A stretch of 64,000 bases of DNA. Origin: Variovorax sp. WS11 (GTDB lineage: Bacteria; Pseudomonadota; Gammaproteobacteria; Burkholderiales; Burkholderiaceae_C). The position numbers and the translations under genes were made by a program. The DNA lies in assembly GCF_010499245.1 (NCBI RefSeq), contig NZ_JAAGOW010000002.1, forward strand, positions 992,001-1,056,000, given 5' to 3'. The notes beneath the pieces were generated by a model that was not told where the DNA came from, searched no databases, and saw only the letters and a list, made by a program, of their open reading frames with translations. Shown in pieces: positions 35,860 to 46,880 of this stretch; the first letter of the stretch is position 1; each line of letters starts with the position of its first letter.

Positions 35860-36555
35860 ATGCCGCTCTTCGACTACTCCCTGCTCCTCACCGGGCGGTA
35901 CCACGACATGCTGGTCGCGGGCCTCCTGCTCTCGCTGCAGCTGCTGGCCGCCTCGCTGATGCTGGCCCTGCCGGTCGCGCTCGCAGTGGCGCTGCTGCGC
36001 CTGGCACCGGTGGCCGCGCTGCGGGGGCTGGGCTTTGCCTACGTGGAGTCGATCCGCAACATCCCGCTGCTCGCGCACATGCTGTTCTGGTACTTCGGGG
36101 CGCCCGAGCTGCTGCCCGAGGACCTGAAGCAACGCCTCTACGCCGGCCGCATCGAGGCGATGAGCGCGGTGGTGGCGCTGGGCCTCTACACCGCCGCCTA
36201 CATGGCCGAGGACATCCGCAGCGGCATCCGCGCCATTCCGGCGGTGCAGATGGAAGCGGGCCGCGCCCTGGGCTTCGGCTTTCTCGCGACCATGCGCCGC
36301 ATCATCCTGCCGCAGGCCTTGCGCGTCACTGTCCCGCCGCTGATCTCGCAGACCCTCAACCTCTGGAAGGGCACCAGCGTGGCCACCGTGATCGGCGTGG
36401 CGGAGCTGATGTACCAGGCCGGGCAGGTGGAGAGCGCCACCTTTCGCAGCGCCGAGTCCTTCGCCTTCGCCACGGCTGCCTACCTCACGGTGTCGATGCT
36501 GATCACCGGCGCGGCCAGCTGGTACCAGCACCGCTTCCCGCCGAGGGCGCTATGA
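35860..36555 (+). CDS. Amino-acid ABC transporter permease 1
   Basis: A 231-residue HisMQ-type permease with about five hydrophobic spans. The EAA loop that docks the ATPase is MEAGRALGFGFLATMRRIILPQALR. The earlier YVESIRNIPLLAHMLFWYFG is the conserved third-span region. The start MPLFDYSLLLTGRYHDM at 35860 was chosen over a start 19 codons upstream in a charged, unlike-protein stretch. A linker repeat follows it before the second permease. Confidence 0.9.
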   Translation: MPLFDYSLLLTGRYHDMLVAGLLLSLQLLAASLMLALPVALAVALLRLAPVAALRGLGFAYVESIRNIPLLAHMLFWYFGAPELLPEDLKQRLYAGRIEAMSAVVALGLYTAAYMAEDIRSGIRAIPAVQMEAGRALGFGFLATMRRIILPQALRVTVPPLISQTLNLWKGTSVATVIGVAELMYQAGQVESATFRSAESFAFATAAYLTVSMLITGAASWYQHRFPPRAL

Positions 36556-36620
36556 GCCCCCGCGCGGCCGTTCCGAAGGGGGCTTGTAGCGCAGCCGAAG
36601 GCGGAGGTACTCCGATGAGC
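36553..36620 (+). repeat. Intergenic linker repeat with embedded ribosome site, copy B
   Basis: The spacer between the permease genes matches the urtB-urtC spacer (117-170, other strand). Shared blocks are TGAGCC, CGGCCGTTCCGAAGG, GCGGAGGT and ATGAGC. Here the repeat's ATG (36615) opens an eight-codon mini-ORF (MSTGAAS, stop 36636-36638) whose stop overlaps the GTG start of permease 2 (36635). The strong GGAGGT site could load ribosomes that then re-initiate at the GTG, so the element may act as a coupling leader. Confidence 0.6.
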
Positions 36621-36634
36621 ACCGGAGCCGCATC

Positions 36635-37341
36635 GTGATCGAGCTCATCCGCGACTACTGGGTCTACTTCCTGATCGGCCAGTATCCCAATGGCCCGCTG
36701 GGCGGACTGGCGCTCACGGTGTTGCTGGCCTCGCTGGGCCTGGTGCTCGCCTTGCCCTTCGGCCTGCTGCTGGGCCTCGCGCGCGTGAGCCCCTGGCGGT
36801 GGCTGCGCTGGCCGGTGACGCTGGTGGCGTTCGTGGTGCGCGGCACGCCGCTGCTGATGGTGGTGTTCTGGGCCTACTTCTTCCTGCCCAGCGTGACCGG
36901 CGTCAAGACCGACCAGTTCACCACCATGCTGATCGCGCTGGTGGTCTTCGACGGCATCTACATCGGCGAGATCGTGCGCGCCGGCATCCTGGGCCTGCCG
37001 CGCGGCCAGGTCGAGAGCGCGCGCTCGCTGGGACTGGGCTGGGGCCGCACCATGCGCTTCGTGGTGCTGCCGCAGGCGCTGCGCAGCATGCTGCCCTCGC
37101 TGGTGAACCAGTTCGTCTCCACCATCAAGGAGACCTCGCTGGGCTACATCATCGGCCTGGCCGAGGTGTCCTTTATCGCCTCGCAGATCAACACCCAGGT
37201 CTTCACCAAGCCCGTCCAGGTCTACGTGGTCCTGGGCCTCACTTATTTCGTGATGTGCTTCGGGCTGTCGCGCTTCGCCTACTGGCTGGAGCGGCGCACC
37301 GGCCGGCGCACGACTGTCCGCGAAGCACCGAAGGCACCCGC

Positions 37342-37345
<4 letters not shown>
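36635..37345 (+). CDS. Amino-acid ABC transporter permease 2
   Basis: A 236-residue HisMQ-type permease. Conserved regions are VVRGTPLLMVVFWAYFFLPS and the EAA loop VESARSLGLGWGRTMRFVVLPQALR. GTG 36635 is used; it overlaps the stop of the seven-residue leader peptide reading frame. The 3' end overlaps the ATPase start (ATGA), so the three genes are translationally coupled. With permease 1 it should form the heterodimeric channel. Confidence 0.92.
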
Positions 37346-38085
<740 letters not shown>

Positions 38086-38098
38086 TACGCTGACTTCG

Positions 38099-39115
38099 AT
38101 GAGTACATCGACGACCCCTTCGCTGCCCGTGATCGACATCGCACCGCTGGTGGCGCGAGCGCCCGAGCGCACTGAGGTCGCCGCACGCATCGGCGAGGCC
38201 TGCCGCGCGCACGGCTTCTTCTACGCCACCGGCCACGGCGTCGACCGCGCGCTGACGCAGCGCCTCGAAGCGCTCAGCCGCGCCTTCTTCGCGCTACCCG
38301 AAGCCACCAAGATGCAGTGGCGCATGGAACTGGGCGGACGCGCGTGGCGTGGCTATTTCCCGACCGGTGGCGAGCTCACCTCGGGCCGGCCCGACTGGAA
38401 GGAGGGGCTCTACCTCGGCACCGAGCTGCCCGAGGACGATCCGCTGGTGCTCGCGCGCACGCCGGTACACGGGCGCAACCTGTTCCCGGACATCCCCGGC
38501 CTCAGGCAGACGATCCTCGACTACATGGCAGCGGCCACGCGCCTGGGCCATCAGTTGATGGAGGGCATCGCGCTGAGCCTCGGCCTGGCGGCCGACTACT
38601 TCGCCGAGCGCTACACGGCCGACCCGCTGATCCTCCTTCGCCTCTTCAACTACCCCACCCAGCCGGTGCCGGCCGGCCTGGACGTCGCATGGGGGGTGGG
38701 CGAGCACACCGACTACGGCCTGCTCACCATCCTGTGCCAGGACGACATCGGCGGCCTGCAGGTGCGCACGGGCGAAGGCTGGATCGACGCGACGCCGATC
38801 CCCGACGCCTTCGTGATCAACATCGGCGACATGCTCGACCGCATGACCGGCGGGCTCTACCGCTCGACGCCGCACCGCGTGGTCCGCAACACCTCCGGCC
38901 GCGACCGGCTGTCCTTCCCGCTCTTCTTCGACCCCAACTTCCATGCGCGGGTCAAGCCCATCGAGGGCCTGCCCCGGCCCGCCGTGGTCGACGACAGCGC
39001 CACCCGCTGGGACCACGCCAACGTGCATGCCCTCGACGGCATCTATGGCGACTACCTGCTCGCCAAGGTGGCCAAGGTGTTCCCGCAGCTGCGCGAGGCC
39101 GTGCTGCCGGGCTGA
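38099..39115 (+). CDS. 2-oxoglutarate/Fe(II)-dependent oxygenase, isopenicillin-N-synthase family
   Basis: A 338-residue oxygenase. The N-terminal DIOX_N part has LPVIDIAPLVA and HGFFYATGHGVD. The Fe(II) ligands are His and Asp of GEHTDYGLLTIL and His of STPHRVVRNTS. The Arg that binds 2-oxoglutarate is in GRDRLSFPLFF. It hydroxylates or oxidises a small molecule. As the last gene after an amino-acid uptake operon, a role on the imported compound or a product of it is a reasonable guess. Confidence 0.88.
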   Translation: MSTSTTPSLPVIDIAPLVARAPERTEVAARIGEACRAHGFFYATGHGVDRALTQRLEALSRAFFALPEATKMQWRMELGGRAWRGYFPTGGELTSGRPDWKEGLYLGTELPEDDPLVLARTPVHGRNLFPDIPGLRQTILDYMAAATRLGHQLMEGIALSLGLAADYFAERYTADPLILLRLFNYPTQPVPAGLDVAWGVGEHTDYGLLTILCQDDIGGLQVRTGEGWIDATPIPDAFVINIGDMLDRMTGGLYRSTPHRVVRNTSGRDRLSFPLFFDPNFHARVKPIEGLPRPAVVDDSATRWDHANVHALDGIYGDYLLAKVAKVFPQLREAVLPG

Positions 39116-39138
39116 TGCCCACCCGCAGCCCATTGCCT

Positions 39139-39164
39139 GCCTCAATGATCCTTATTGAGGCTTT
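39139..39164 (+). terminator. Possible rho-independent terminator after the oxygenase gene
   Basis: GCCTCAAT and ATTGAGGC form a perfect 8-base stem with a 7-base loop 23 bases after the oxygenase stop. Only TTT follows, so termination would be modest. The dyad also lies 110 bases upstream of rubrerythrin and might be a regulator site. Confidence 0.45.
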
Positions 39165-39274
39165 GTATGGCACGTGTATGGCGCACACCGCTGCTTGGTG
39201 TAGATTGCAGGGGCGCCGCTGCCACGGCAGCGACGGTTTCACTTTGCATGCCTAGCCAATCCCAGGAGATAGCC

Positions 39275-39697
39275 ATGGACTTGAAAGGATCGAGAACCGA
39301 GCAGAACCTGAAGGACGCCTTTGCAGGCGAATCCCAGGCCAACAGACGCTACCTGTACTTCGCGACCAAGGCCGACGTCGAAGGCCAGAACGATGTCGCA
39401 GCGCTGTTCCGCTCCACCGCCGAAGGCGAAACCGGCCATGCGCACGGCCATCTGGAGTTCCTCGAGCACGGCTCGGGCGACCCGGCCACCGGCCTGCCGA
39501 TCGGCGACAGCCGCCTCAACCTGAAGGCCGCCGTCGCCGGCGAGACCCACGAGTACACCGACATGTACCCGGGCATGGCCAAGCAGGCCCGCGAAGAGGG
39601 CTTCGACGAGATCGCCAACTGGTTCGAGACGCTGGCCAAGGCCGAGCGCTCGCACGCCAACCGCTACACCAAGGCGCTCGAGGCGCTGGTCGACTGA
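39275..39697 (+). CDS. Rubrerythrin, short form without rubredoxin domain
   Basis: A 140-residue four-helix di-iron protein. The ligand-bearing segments are FAGESQANRRYLYFATKA, AEGETGHAHGHLEFLEH, VAGETHEYTDMYPGMAKQA and KAERSHANRY. The C-terminal rubredoxin-like Fe(SCys)4 domain of classical rubrerythrin is absent. It probably reduces peroxide, taking electrons from another carrier, perhaps the Fe-S protein encoded next. ATG 39275 has the ribosome site CAGGAGATAG. It is the first gene of a conserved three-gene cluster. Confidence 0.92.
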   Translation: MDLKGSRTEQNLKDAFAGESQANRRYLYFATKADVEGQNDVAALFRSTAEGETGHAHGHLEFLEHGSGDPATGLPIGDSRLNLKAAVAGETHEYTDMYPGMAKQAREEGFDEIANWFETLAKAERSHANRYTKALEALVD

Positions 39698-39776
39698 GCC
39701 GCGCGGTGCTTGCCGGGCAGGAGTCCTCGCCGGGTTCCCTGCCCGTTGACGCTGCGCGCCGGCCGCGGGCCATCCC

Positions 39777-41129
39777 ATGACGAGTCGAGAAGGCAATCTC
39801 GAGGCGCCGACGCGCCACCCGGTGGACTGGAAGAACCCCGAGTTCTACGACCAGGCCGCGTGCGAGCGCGAGATGACGCGCATCTTCGACATCTGTCACG
39901 GCTGCCGCCGCTGCGTCAGCCTGTGCCAGGCCTTCCCGAACCTCTTCGACCTGGTCGACGCGACCGAGGACGGCGAGGTCCACGGCGTGGACCCCAAGCA
40001 CTATGGCAGCGTGGTCGACCAGTGCTACCTGTGCGACCTCTGCTACATGACCAAGTGCCCCTACGTGCCGCCGCATCCGTGGAACGTGGACTTCCCGCAC
40101 ACCATGCTGCGCGCCAAGGCCATCAAGTTCAGGAACGGCGGGGTCGCGGGTGGCGAAAAGCTGCTCGCCTCCACCGACGTGCACGGCAAGTTCGCGGGCA
40201 TTCCGGTGGTGGTGCAGACGGTCAATGCGCTGAACAGGACGAAGCCGATGCGCAAGCTGCTGGACAGCGCGCTGCACGTACACCCGGATGCCTGGCTGCC
40301 CGACCTGGCGGCCAAGCGCTTCCGCTGGAGCGCCCCCAAGGACGACGCGCCGCCGCCGGTGGTCGACGGCGAGCGCACGCCCGGCAAGGTCGCGATCTTC
40401 GCGACCTGCTACGTCAACTACAACGAGCCGGGCATCGGCTTCGACCTGATCAAGCTGCTCAGGCACAACGCCATCCCCTACACGATCGTCTCGAAGGAGA
40501 GCTGCTGCGGCATGCCCAAGTTCGAGCTCGGCGATCTCGATGGCGTGGCCCGGCACAAGGAAGCCAACATCCCGGTGCTGGCCCAATACGCGAAGGACGG
40601 CTTCGCGATCCTCACGGCCGTCCCCTCCTGCACGCTGATGTACAAGCAGGAGCTGCCGCTGCTCTTCCCGGATGATGCCGACGTGAAGCTGGTGCAACAG
40701 GCCATGTACGACCCCTTCGAGTATCTGGTGGCGCGTCACAAGGACGGCCTGCTCAAGACCGACTTCAAGACGCCGCTGGGCAAGATCAGCTACCACATCC
40801 CCTGCCATGGCCGGGTGCAGAAGATCGGCCGCAAGACCGAGGAGATGTTCAAGCTGATCGGGCAGACGGTGCCGGTGCAGCTCAATACGGTGGAGCGCTG
40901 CTCAGGCCACGCCGGCACCTACGGCGTGAAGACGCCCTACCACCCGGTGGCGATGAAGATCGGCAAGCCGGTGTTCAAGGCCATGGGCAAGAACGGACCC
41001 GACTACATCAGCTCCGACTGCGCGCTGGCCGGCCACCACATCGCGCAGGGCATGGCACAGGACGGGCTGCCGGCGGCGAAGCTGCAGCATCCGCTGAGCC
41101 TGATGCGCATGGCCTACGGCCTGGAGTAG
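39777..41129 (+). CDS. Heterodisulfide-reductase-related Fe-S protein (GlpC-like)
   Basis: A 450-residue protein. The N-terminal part has two 4Fe-4S clusters (CHGCRRCVSLCQAFPN and CYLCDLCYMTKCPYVP). Two CCG-type cysteine-rich domains follow (for example KESCCGMPKFELG and the region around HIPCHGR ... ERCSGHAGTYG). This is the layout of electron-transfer subunits such as GlpC or HdrB/D. No membrane span is seen. It lies between rubrerythrin and DUF3501 and probably passes electrons to the rubrerythrin di-iron centre. The partner donor is unknown. Confidence 0.88.
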   Translation: MTSREGNLEAPTRHPVDWKNPEFYDQAACEREMTRIFDICHGCRRCVSLCQAFPNLFDLVDATEDGEVHGVDPKHYGSVVDQCYLCDLCYMTKCPYVPPHPWNVDFPHTMLRAKAIKFRNGGVAGGEKLLASTDVHGKFAGIPVVVQTVNALNRTKPMRKLLDSALHVHPDAWLPDLAAKRFRWSAPKDDAPPPVVDGERTPGKVAIFATCYVNYNEPGIGFDLIKLLRHNAIPYTIVSKESCCGMPKFELGDLDGVARHKEANIPVLAQYAKDGFAILTAVPSCTLMYKQELPLLFPDDADVKLVQQAMYDPFEYLVARHKDGLLKTDFKTPLGKISYHIPCHGRVQKIGRKTEEMFKLIGQTVPVQLNTVERCSGHAGTYGVKTPYHPVAMKIGKPVFKAMGKNGPDYISSDCALAGHHIAQGMAQDGLPAAKLQHPLSLMRMAYGLE

Positions 41130-41134
41130 CCACG

Positions 41135-41716
41135 ATGACCATCACCCCCGACACCCTGATGACGCTGGAGGCCTACGCCAAGGTCCGCAAATCGAGCGCC
41201 CCGGAGTTCATCGCCCACCGCAAGCTGCGCACGGTGCGCCTGGGCGAGCATGTGAGCGTGCAGTTCGAGGACGAGACCACCATCCGCCGCCAGATCCAGG
41301 AGATGCTGCACATCGAGAAAATCTTCGAGGCGGACGGCATCCGCAGCGAAATCGACGCCTACCTGCCGCTGGTGCCCGACGGCAGCAACTGGAAGGCGAC
41401 CATGCTGATCGAGTACACCGAAGTGCACGAGCGCAAGCGCGAGTTGGCGCGCCTCATCGGCGTGGAAGACCGCATGTTCGTCGAGGTCGAGGGCCATGCG
41501 CGTGTCTACGCCATCGCCGACGAGGATCTGGAACGGGAGACCGACGAGAAGACCTCGGCGGTGCACTTCCTGCGCTTCGAGTTCGACGACGCGGCGCGTG
41601 CAGCGGTGCGGGCGGGTGCGCAGGTCAAGCTGGGCTGCGATCACACGAACTACCCGGCGATGATGGTCATTGCGCCTGAGACGCTGGCCAACCTCGCGGG
41701 TGATTTGAGCGCCTAG
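41135..41716 (+). CDS. DUF3501 protein
   Basis: A 193-residue cytoplasmic protein of the DUF3501 family: LEAYAKVRKSSAPEFIAHRK near the start, VQFEDETTIRRQIQEMLHIE in the middle and FLRFEFDDAARAAVRAGAQV near the end. It follows the Fe-S gene by 5 bases. This trio of rubrerythrin, Fe-S protein and DUF3501 recurs in beta- and alpha-proteobacteria in my memory. The DUF3501 function is unknown. The stop overlaps the convergent lyase gene by 4 bases. Confidence 0.88.
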   Translation: MTITPDTLMTLEAYAKVRKSSAPEFIAHRKLRTVRLGEHVSVQFEDETTIRRQIQEMLHIEKIFEADGIRSEIDAYLPLVPDGSNWKATMLIEYTEVHERKRELARLIGVEDRMFVEVEGHARVYAIADEDLERETDEKTSAVHFLRFEFDDAARAAVRAGAQVKLGCDHTNYPAMMVIAPETLANLAGDLSA

Positions 41717-42899
41717 ATCTTCGCGAGCGCCTGCCGCAGGTCAGTGCGCAGGTCCTCCAGGTCCTCGACGCCGACAGACAGCCGCACCAGCCCATCGCCG
41801 ATGCCCAGCCGCGCGCGCGTCTCGGCCGGGATGGTGGCGTGGGTCATGATGGCCGGGTGCTCGATCAGGCTCTCGACGCCGCCCAGGCTCTCGGCCAGCG
41901 AGAAGATGCGCACCGCTTCCAGGAAGCGCCGCGTGCCGGCGAGGTCGGTCTTCAGGTCGATGGAGATCATGCCGCCGAAGCCCTGGCGCATCTGCTGCTG
42001 CGCCAGCTCGTGCTGCGGGTGCGAGGCCAGGCCGGGGTAATGGACGCGCGCCACCTGCGGCCGCGCCTCGAGCCACTGGGCGAGCGCCAGCGCGCTGCTG
42101 CAATGGCGCTCCATGCGCAGAGCGAGCGTCTTCACGCCGCGCAGCGTGAGGAAGCTGTCGAAGGGCCCGGCGATCGCACCCACCGAGTTCTGCAGGAAGC
42201 CCAGGCGCTCGCGCAAGGGCGCGTGGCGCTCCTCGCGGCCGACCACGGCCACGCCGCCGATCACGTCCGAATGGCCGTTGAGGTACTTGGTGGTGGAGTG
42301 CACCACGACGTCGAAACCCAGCTCCAGCGGCCGCTGAACCCAGGGGCTGGCGAAGGTGTTGTCGGCCACGCAGAGGATGTCGCGCTCGCGGCAGATCGCG
42401 GCGATGGCGCGCAGGTCGGCCAGGCGCAACAGGGGATTGGTCGGCGTCTCGACCCACACCATGCGCGTCTCGGGCGTCAGCGCTTCCAGCAGCCGAACCG
42501 GATCGGTCAGGTCGACGAAGCTGAAGCGGTGCCCCGCGCTGCGCGCGCGCACGCGCTCGAACAGCCGGAAGGTGCCGCCGTAGACGTCGTCGCCCGAGAC
42601 GATGTGGGCATTGGCGTCCAGCAGTTCCAGCGTGGTCGAGATGGCGGCCAGGCCCGAGGCGAAGGCGAAGGCCGCCGAGCCGCCTTCGAGGTCCGCCACG
42701 CAGCGCTCCAGCGCCCAGCGCGTGGGGTTGTGCGAGCGGCCGTAGTCCAGGCCCTTGTGCACGCCGGGGCTCTGCTGGACGTAGGTGGACGTGGCGTAGA
42801 TGGGCGGCATGATCGCGCCGGTCGAGGGGTCGGGCGCCTGGCCCGCATGGATCACGCGGGTGGCAAAGCCGAGTTGGTCGTGCGGGTCCTTTTCTTGGC

Positions 42900-42903
<4 letters not shown>
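41713..42903 (-). CDS. Cystathionine gamma-lyase/synthase family PLP enzyme
   Basis: A 396-residue Cys/Met metabolism PLP enzyme. The cofactor Lys is in VVHSTTKYLNGHSDVIGG. Other signatures are GLDYGRSHNPTRWALERCVA and SLGGVESLIEHPAIMTHA. The family includes both cystathionine gamma-synthase and gamma-lyase. Coupling by an ATGA overlap to a cystathionine beta-synthase gene favours the lyase direction, releasing cysteine from cystathionine. The N-terminus MSQEKDPHDQLGFATRVIHAG is standard. Confidence 0.9.
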
Positions 42904-44273
<1,370 letters not shown>

Positions 44274-44310
44274 TCGATCACCTCTCGGGGCGATCGTAGC
44301 CCCGGCGCGC

Positions 44311-46827
44311 CTATTCCGCAGCGCGCCTCAAGGTATCCACCACCGGCCGCCGCAGCACTTCGCGCAGCCCCCACCAGCCGGCCGCCAGCGCCAGCACGGC
44401 ACCGGCCAGCGAGCCGGTCACCGGCACCAGCGGCGAAGCAGTCCAGCTGAACTCGAACACGAAGCGCGCCAGGCCCCAGCCGATCAGCGAGGCCACGATG
44501 CTGGCCAGGAAGCCGGCCAGCAGCCCGACGCCCACCAGCTCCGCGCGCTGCACCTGGCGCAGCAGGCTGCCGCGCGCGCCCACGGCGCGCATCACCGCGA
44601 ACTCGCGCGCGCGCTCCTCGCGCGTGGCGGTGACGGCGGCGAACAGCACCACCAGGCCGGCCGCGAGCGTGAAGCCGAACAGGAACTCCACCGCGCGGAT
44701 CACCTGGTCGAGCACGCGCTGGACCTGGCCGATGGTGGCGCTCATGTCCACGTTGGTGACGTTGGGGAAGGTGCGCACCAGGGCGTTGTCGAAGCCCGGA
44801 CGGTCCGGCGCGCGGAAGGCGCTCATGTAGGTGACGGGCACGTCGCCCAGCGAGCTCACGGTGTACATCACGAAGAAGTTCGCGTGCATCGAGCCCCAGT
44901 CGACCTTGCGCACGGAGGTGATGCGCGCGTCGTTCTGCTGGCCGCCGATGTCGAAGCGCAGCTGGTCGCCCAGCTTGAGGCCCAGTGTCTCCATCAGGCC
45001 CTGCTCCACGCTGACCTCGCCCTTTTTCTCGGGCGCCCAGCTGCCGGCCACCACCTCGTTGTGCGAGGGCCGCTCGGCCGCGTTGCTGAGGTTGAACTCG
45101 CGGTCGACCAGGCGCTTGGCGCGGTCGTCCGCATAGTCGTCGGGCGAGACCGGCTTGTCGTTGATCGCGACCAGCCGGCCGCGGATCATCGGATACCAGT
45201 CGTACTTCTTCACGCCGCCGGCCTGCAGGGCCTGGCGGAAGGCCTCGCTCTGGTCGGGCATCACGTTGATCACGAAGCGGTTGGGCGCATCGGGCGGCGA
45301 AGCGCGGCGCCAGCTCGCGACCAGGTCGGTGCGCAGCAGCACCAGGAGGATCAGCGCGAGCAGGCCGACGGCCAGCGCGCTGACCTGCACCACCGTGTAG
45401 GCCGGTCGCGCCGAGATCTGGCGCGTGGCCAGCACCAGCCAGCGCGGTGCGGTGGTCTCGTTGACGCTGCGGCGCAGCAGCAGCACGGCCAGCCAGCTCA
45501 GCAGTGCGAACACCGCCACGGCGCCGGCGAAGCCGCCGACCGCGATCAGGCCCAGCTTGATGTCGCTGCTGGCCGCCAGCAGCAGGGCCGCGAAGCCGGC
45601 CACGCCGATCCCGAGCACCGCGATCGACGCCGGCTTGAGGTTGCCCACGTCGCGACGGATCACGCGCAGCGGCGGCACCTGCGCGAGCTGCAGCACCGGC
45701 GGCAGGCCGAAGGCGAAGAGCAGCGTGAGCCCCATGCCCAGGCCGAAAGCCACCGGCCACAGGCTGGGCGCGGGCAGCGCGGCCTCGACCAGGCCGGCGA
45801 GCAGCAGCACGAACACGTAGTGCACGGCAAAGCCGATGGCCACGCCGAGCGCGCTGGCCGCCAGGCCGATGGCGGCGAACTCGAAGGCATAGGCCTGGGC
45901 GATGGTGCGCTGGCTCTGGCCCAGCACGCGGAGCATGGCGCAGTCGTCGAGGTGGTTGGCCGCGAAGCCGCGCGCCGCCAGCGCCACCGCCACCGCCGAC
46001 AGCAGCGCCGCGAGCAACGCCACCAGGTTGAGGAATTTCTCGGCGCGGTCGAGCGTCTGGCGCATCTCGGGGCGGCCGCTCTCGAAGGAGTCGAGGCGGA
46101 TGCCGCGCAGTTCGCCCTTCTTGAGGGTCGCGTCGGTCCAGTCGCTGAATCGCTTGACCGCGAGGGTGTCCCCGGCGACCGCGAAGCGGTAGCTGACGCG
46201 GCTGGCCGGCTGCACGAGCCCGGTGCGCGCCACGTCGGCCTTGTTGAGCATCACGCGCGGCGCGAAGCTCATGAAGCCGGCGCCGCGGTCGGGCTCCAGC
46301 GTGATCACGCGCGCGATGCGCAGCCCGGTGTCGCCCAGCAGCAGGGTGTCGCCCATCTTGAGCGCCAGCGCTTCCAGCAGCGGGGCATCGACCCAGGCCT
46401 CGCCGGGCGCGGGCACCTCGCGCGTGGGCTGGCCCGGCGCGCCGGGCGCGGTGCTGATCTGCAAGTTGCCGCGCAGCGGATAGCCCGCCTCCACCGCCTT
46501 GAGCGCGACCAGCTTGGTCGCACCGCCCTGCTCTTCGCTCGCGCGCGCCATGGTGGGGAAGCCGTAGGTGCCGGCCGTCTGCAGGCCGAGCGAGCGGGCG
46601 CGTTCGATGAAGGGAGCGGGCGTCGGGTTGTCGCTGGCCAGGACCGCATCGCCGCCGATCAGCTGGCGCGCGTCGCGCTGCAGGCCACCCTTGAGCCGGT
46701 CGGCGAAGAAGCCGACAGCGGTGAGCGCGGCCACGGCAAGGACGACGGCGACGATGAGAAGGCGCAGCTCACCGGCGCGCAGGTCGCGCCAGAGCGTGCG
46801 CCAGCCGAGACGGGCGGAGGCATTCAT
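44311..46827 (-). CDS. FtsX-like ABC transporter permease (YbbP/MacB-type)
   Basis: An 838-residue membrane protein. The layout is one N-terminal span, a large periplasmic domain (about residues 45-250), then a block of FtsX spans, a second span set and periplasmic domain, and a final FtsX block (EERAREFAVMRAVGARGSLL; ELVGVGLLAGFLASIVASL). This double-FtsX plan matches YbbP-type permeases, which extract lipids, lipoproteins or small molecules. No ATPase gene is adjacent in the window, which is unusual. ATG 46827 (MNASARLGWRTLWRDLRAGE) was chosen over one three codons upstream. Confidence 0.85.
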   Translation of the reverse strand: MNASARLGWRTLWRDLRAGELRLLIVAVVLAVAALTAVGFFADRLKGGLQRDARQLIGGDAVLASDNPTPAPFIERARSLGLQTAGTYGFPTMARASEEQGGATKLVALKAVEAGYPLRGNLQISTAPGAPGQPTREVPAPGEAWVDAPLLEALALKMGDTLLLGDTGLRIARVITLEPDRGAGFMSFAPRVMLNKADVARTGLVQPASRVSYRFAVAGDTLAVKRFSDWTDATLKKGELRGIRLDSFESGRPEMRQTLDRAEKFLNLVALLAALLSAVAVALAARGFAANHLDDCAMLRVLGQSQRTIAQAYAFEFAAIGLAASALGVAIGFAVHYVFVLLLAGLVEAALPAPSLWPVAFGLGMGLTLLFAFGLPPVLQLAQVPPLRVIRRDVGNLKPASIAVLGIGVAGFAALLLAASSDIKLGLIAVGGFAGAVAVFALLSWLAVLLLRRSVNETTAPRWLVLATRQISARPAYTVVQVSALAVGLLALILLVLLRTDLVASWRRASPPDAPNRFVINVMPDQSEAFRQALQAGGVKKYDWYPMIRGRLVAINDKPVSPDDYADDRAKRLVDREFNLSNAAERPSHNEVVAGSWAPEKKGEVSVEQGLMETLGLKLGDQLRFDIGGQQNDARITSVRKVDWGSMHANFFVMYTVSSLGDVPVTYMSAFRAPDRPGFDNALVRTFPNVTNVDMSATIGQVQRVLDQVIRAVEFLFGFTLAAGLVVLFAAVTATREERAREFAVMRAVGARGSLLRQVQRAELVGVGLLAGFLASIVASLIGWGLARFVFEFSWTASPLVPVTGSLAGAVLALAAGWWGLREVLRRPVVDTLRRAAE

Positions 46828-46880
46828 GGAGCGCACGATAGCCGATGCGGGCGCGGGATCGTGCGGCGAGGGGCATCAAA

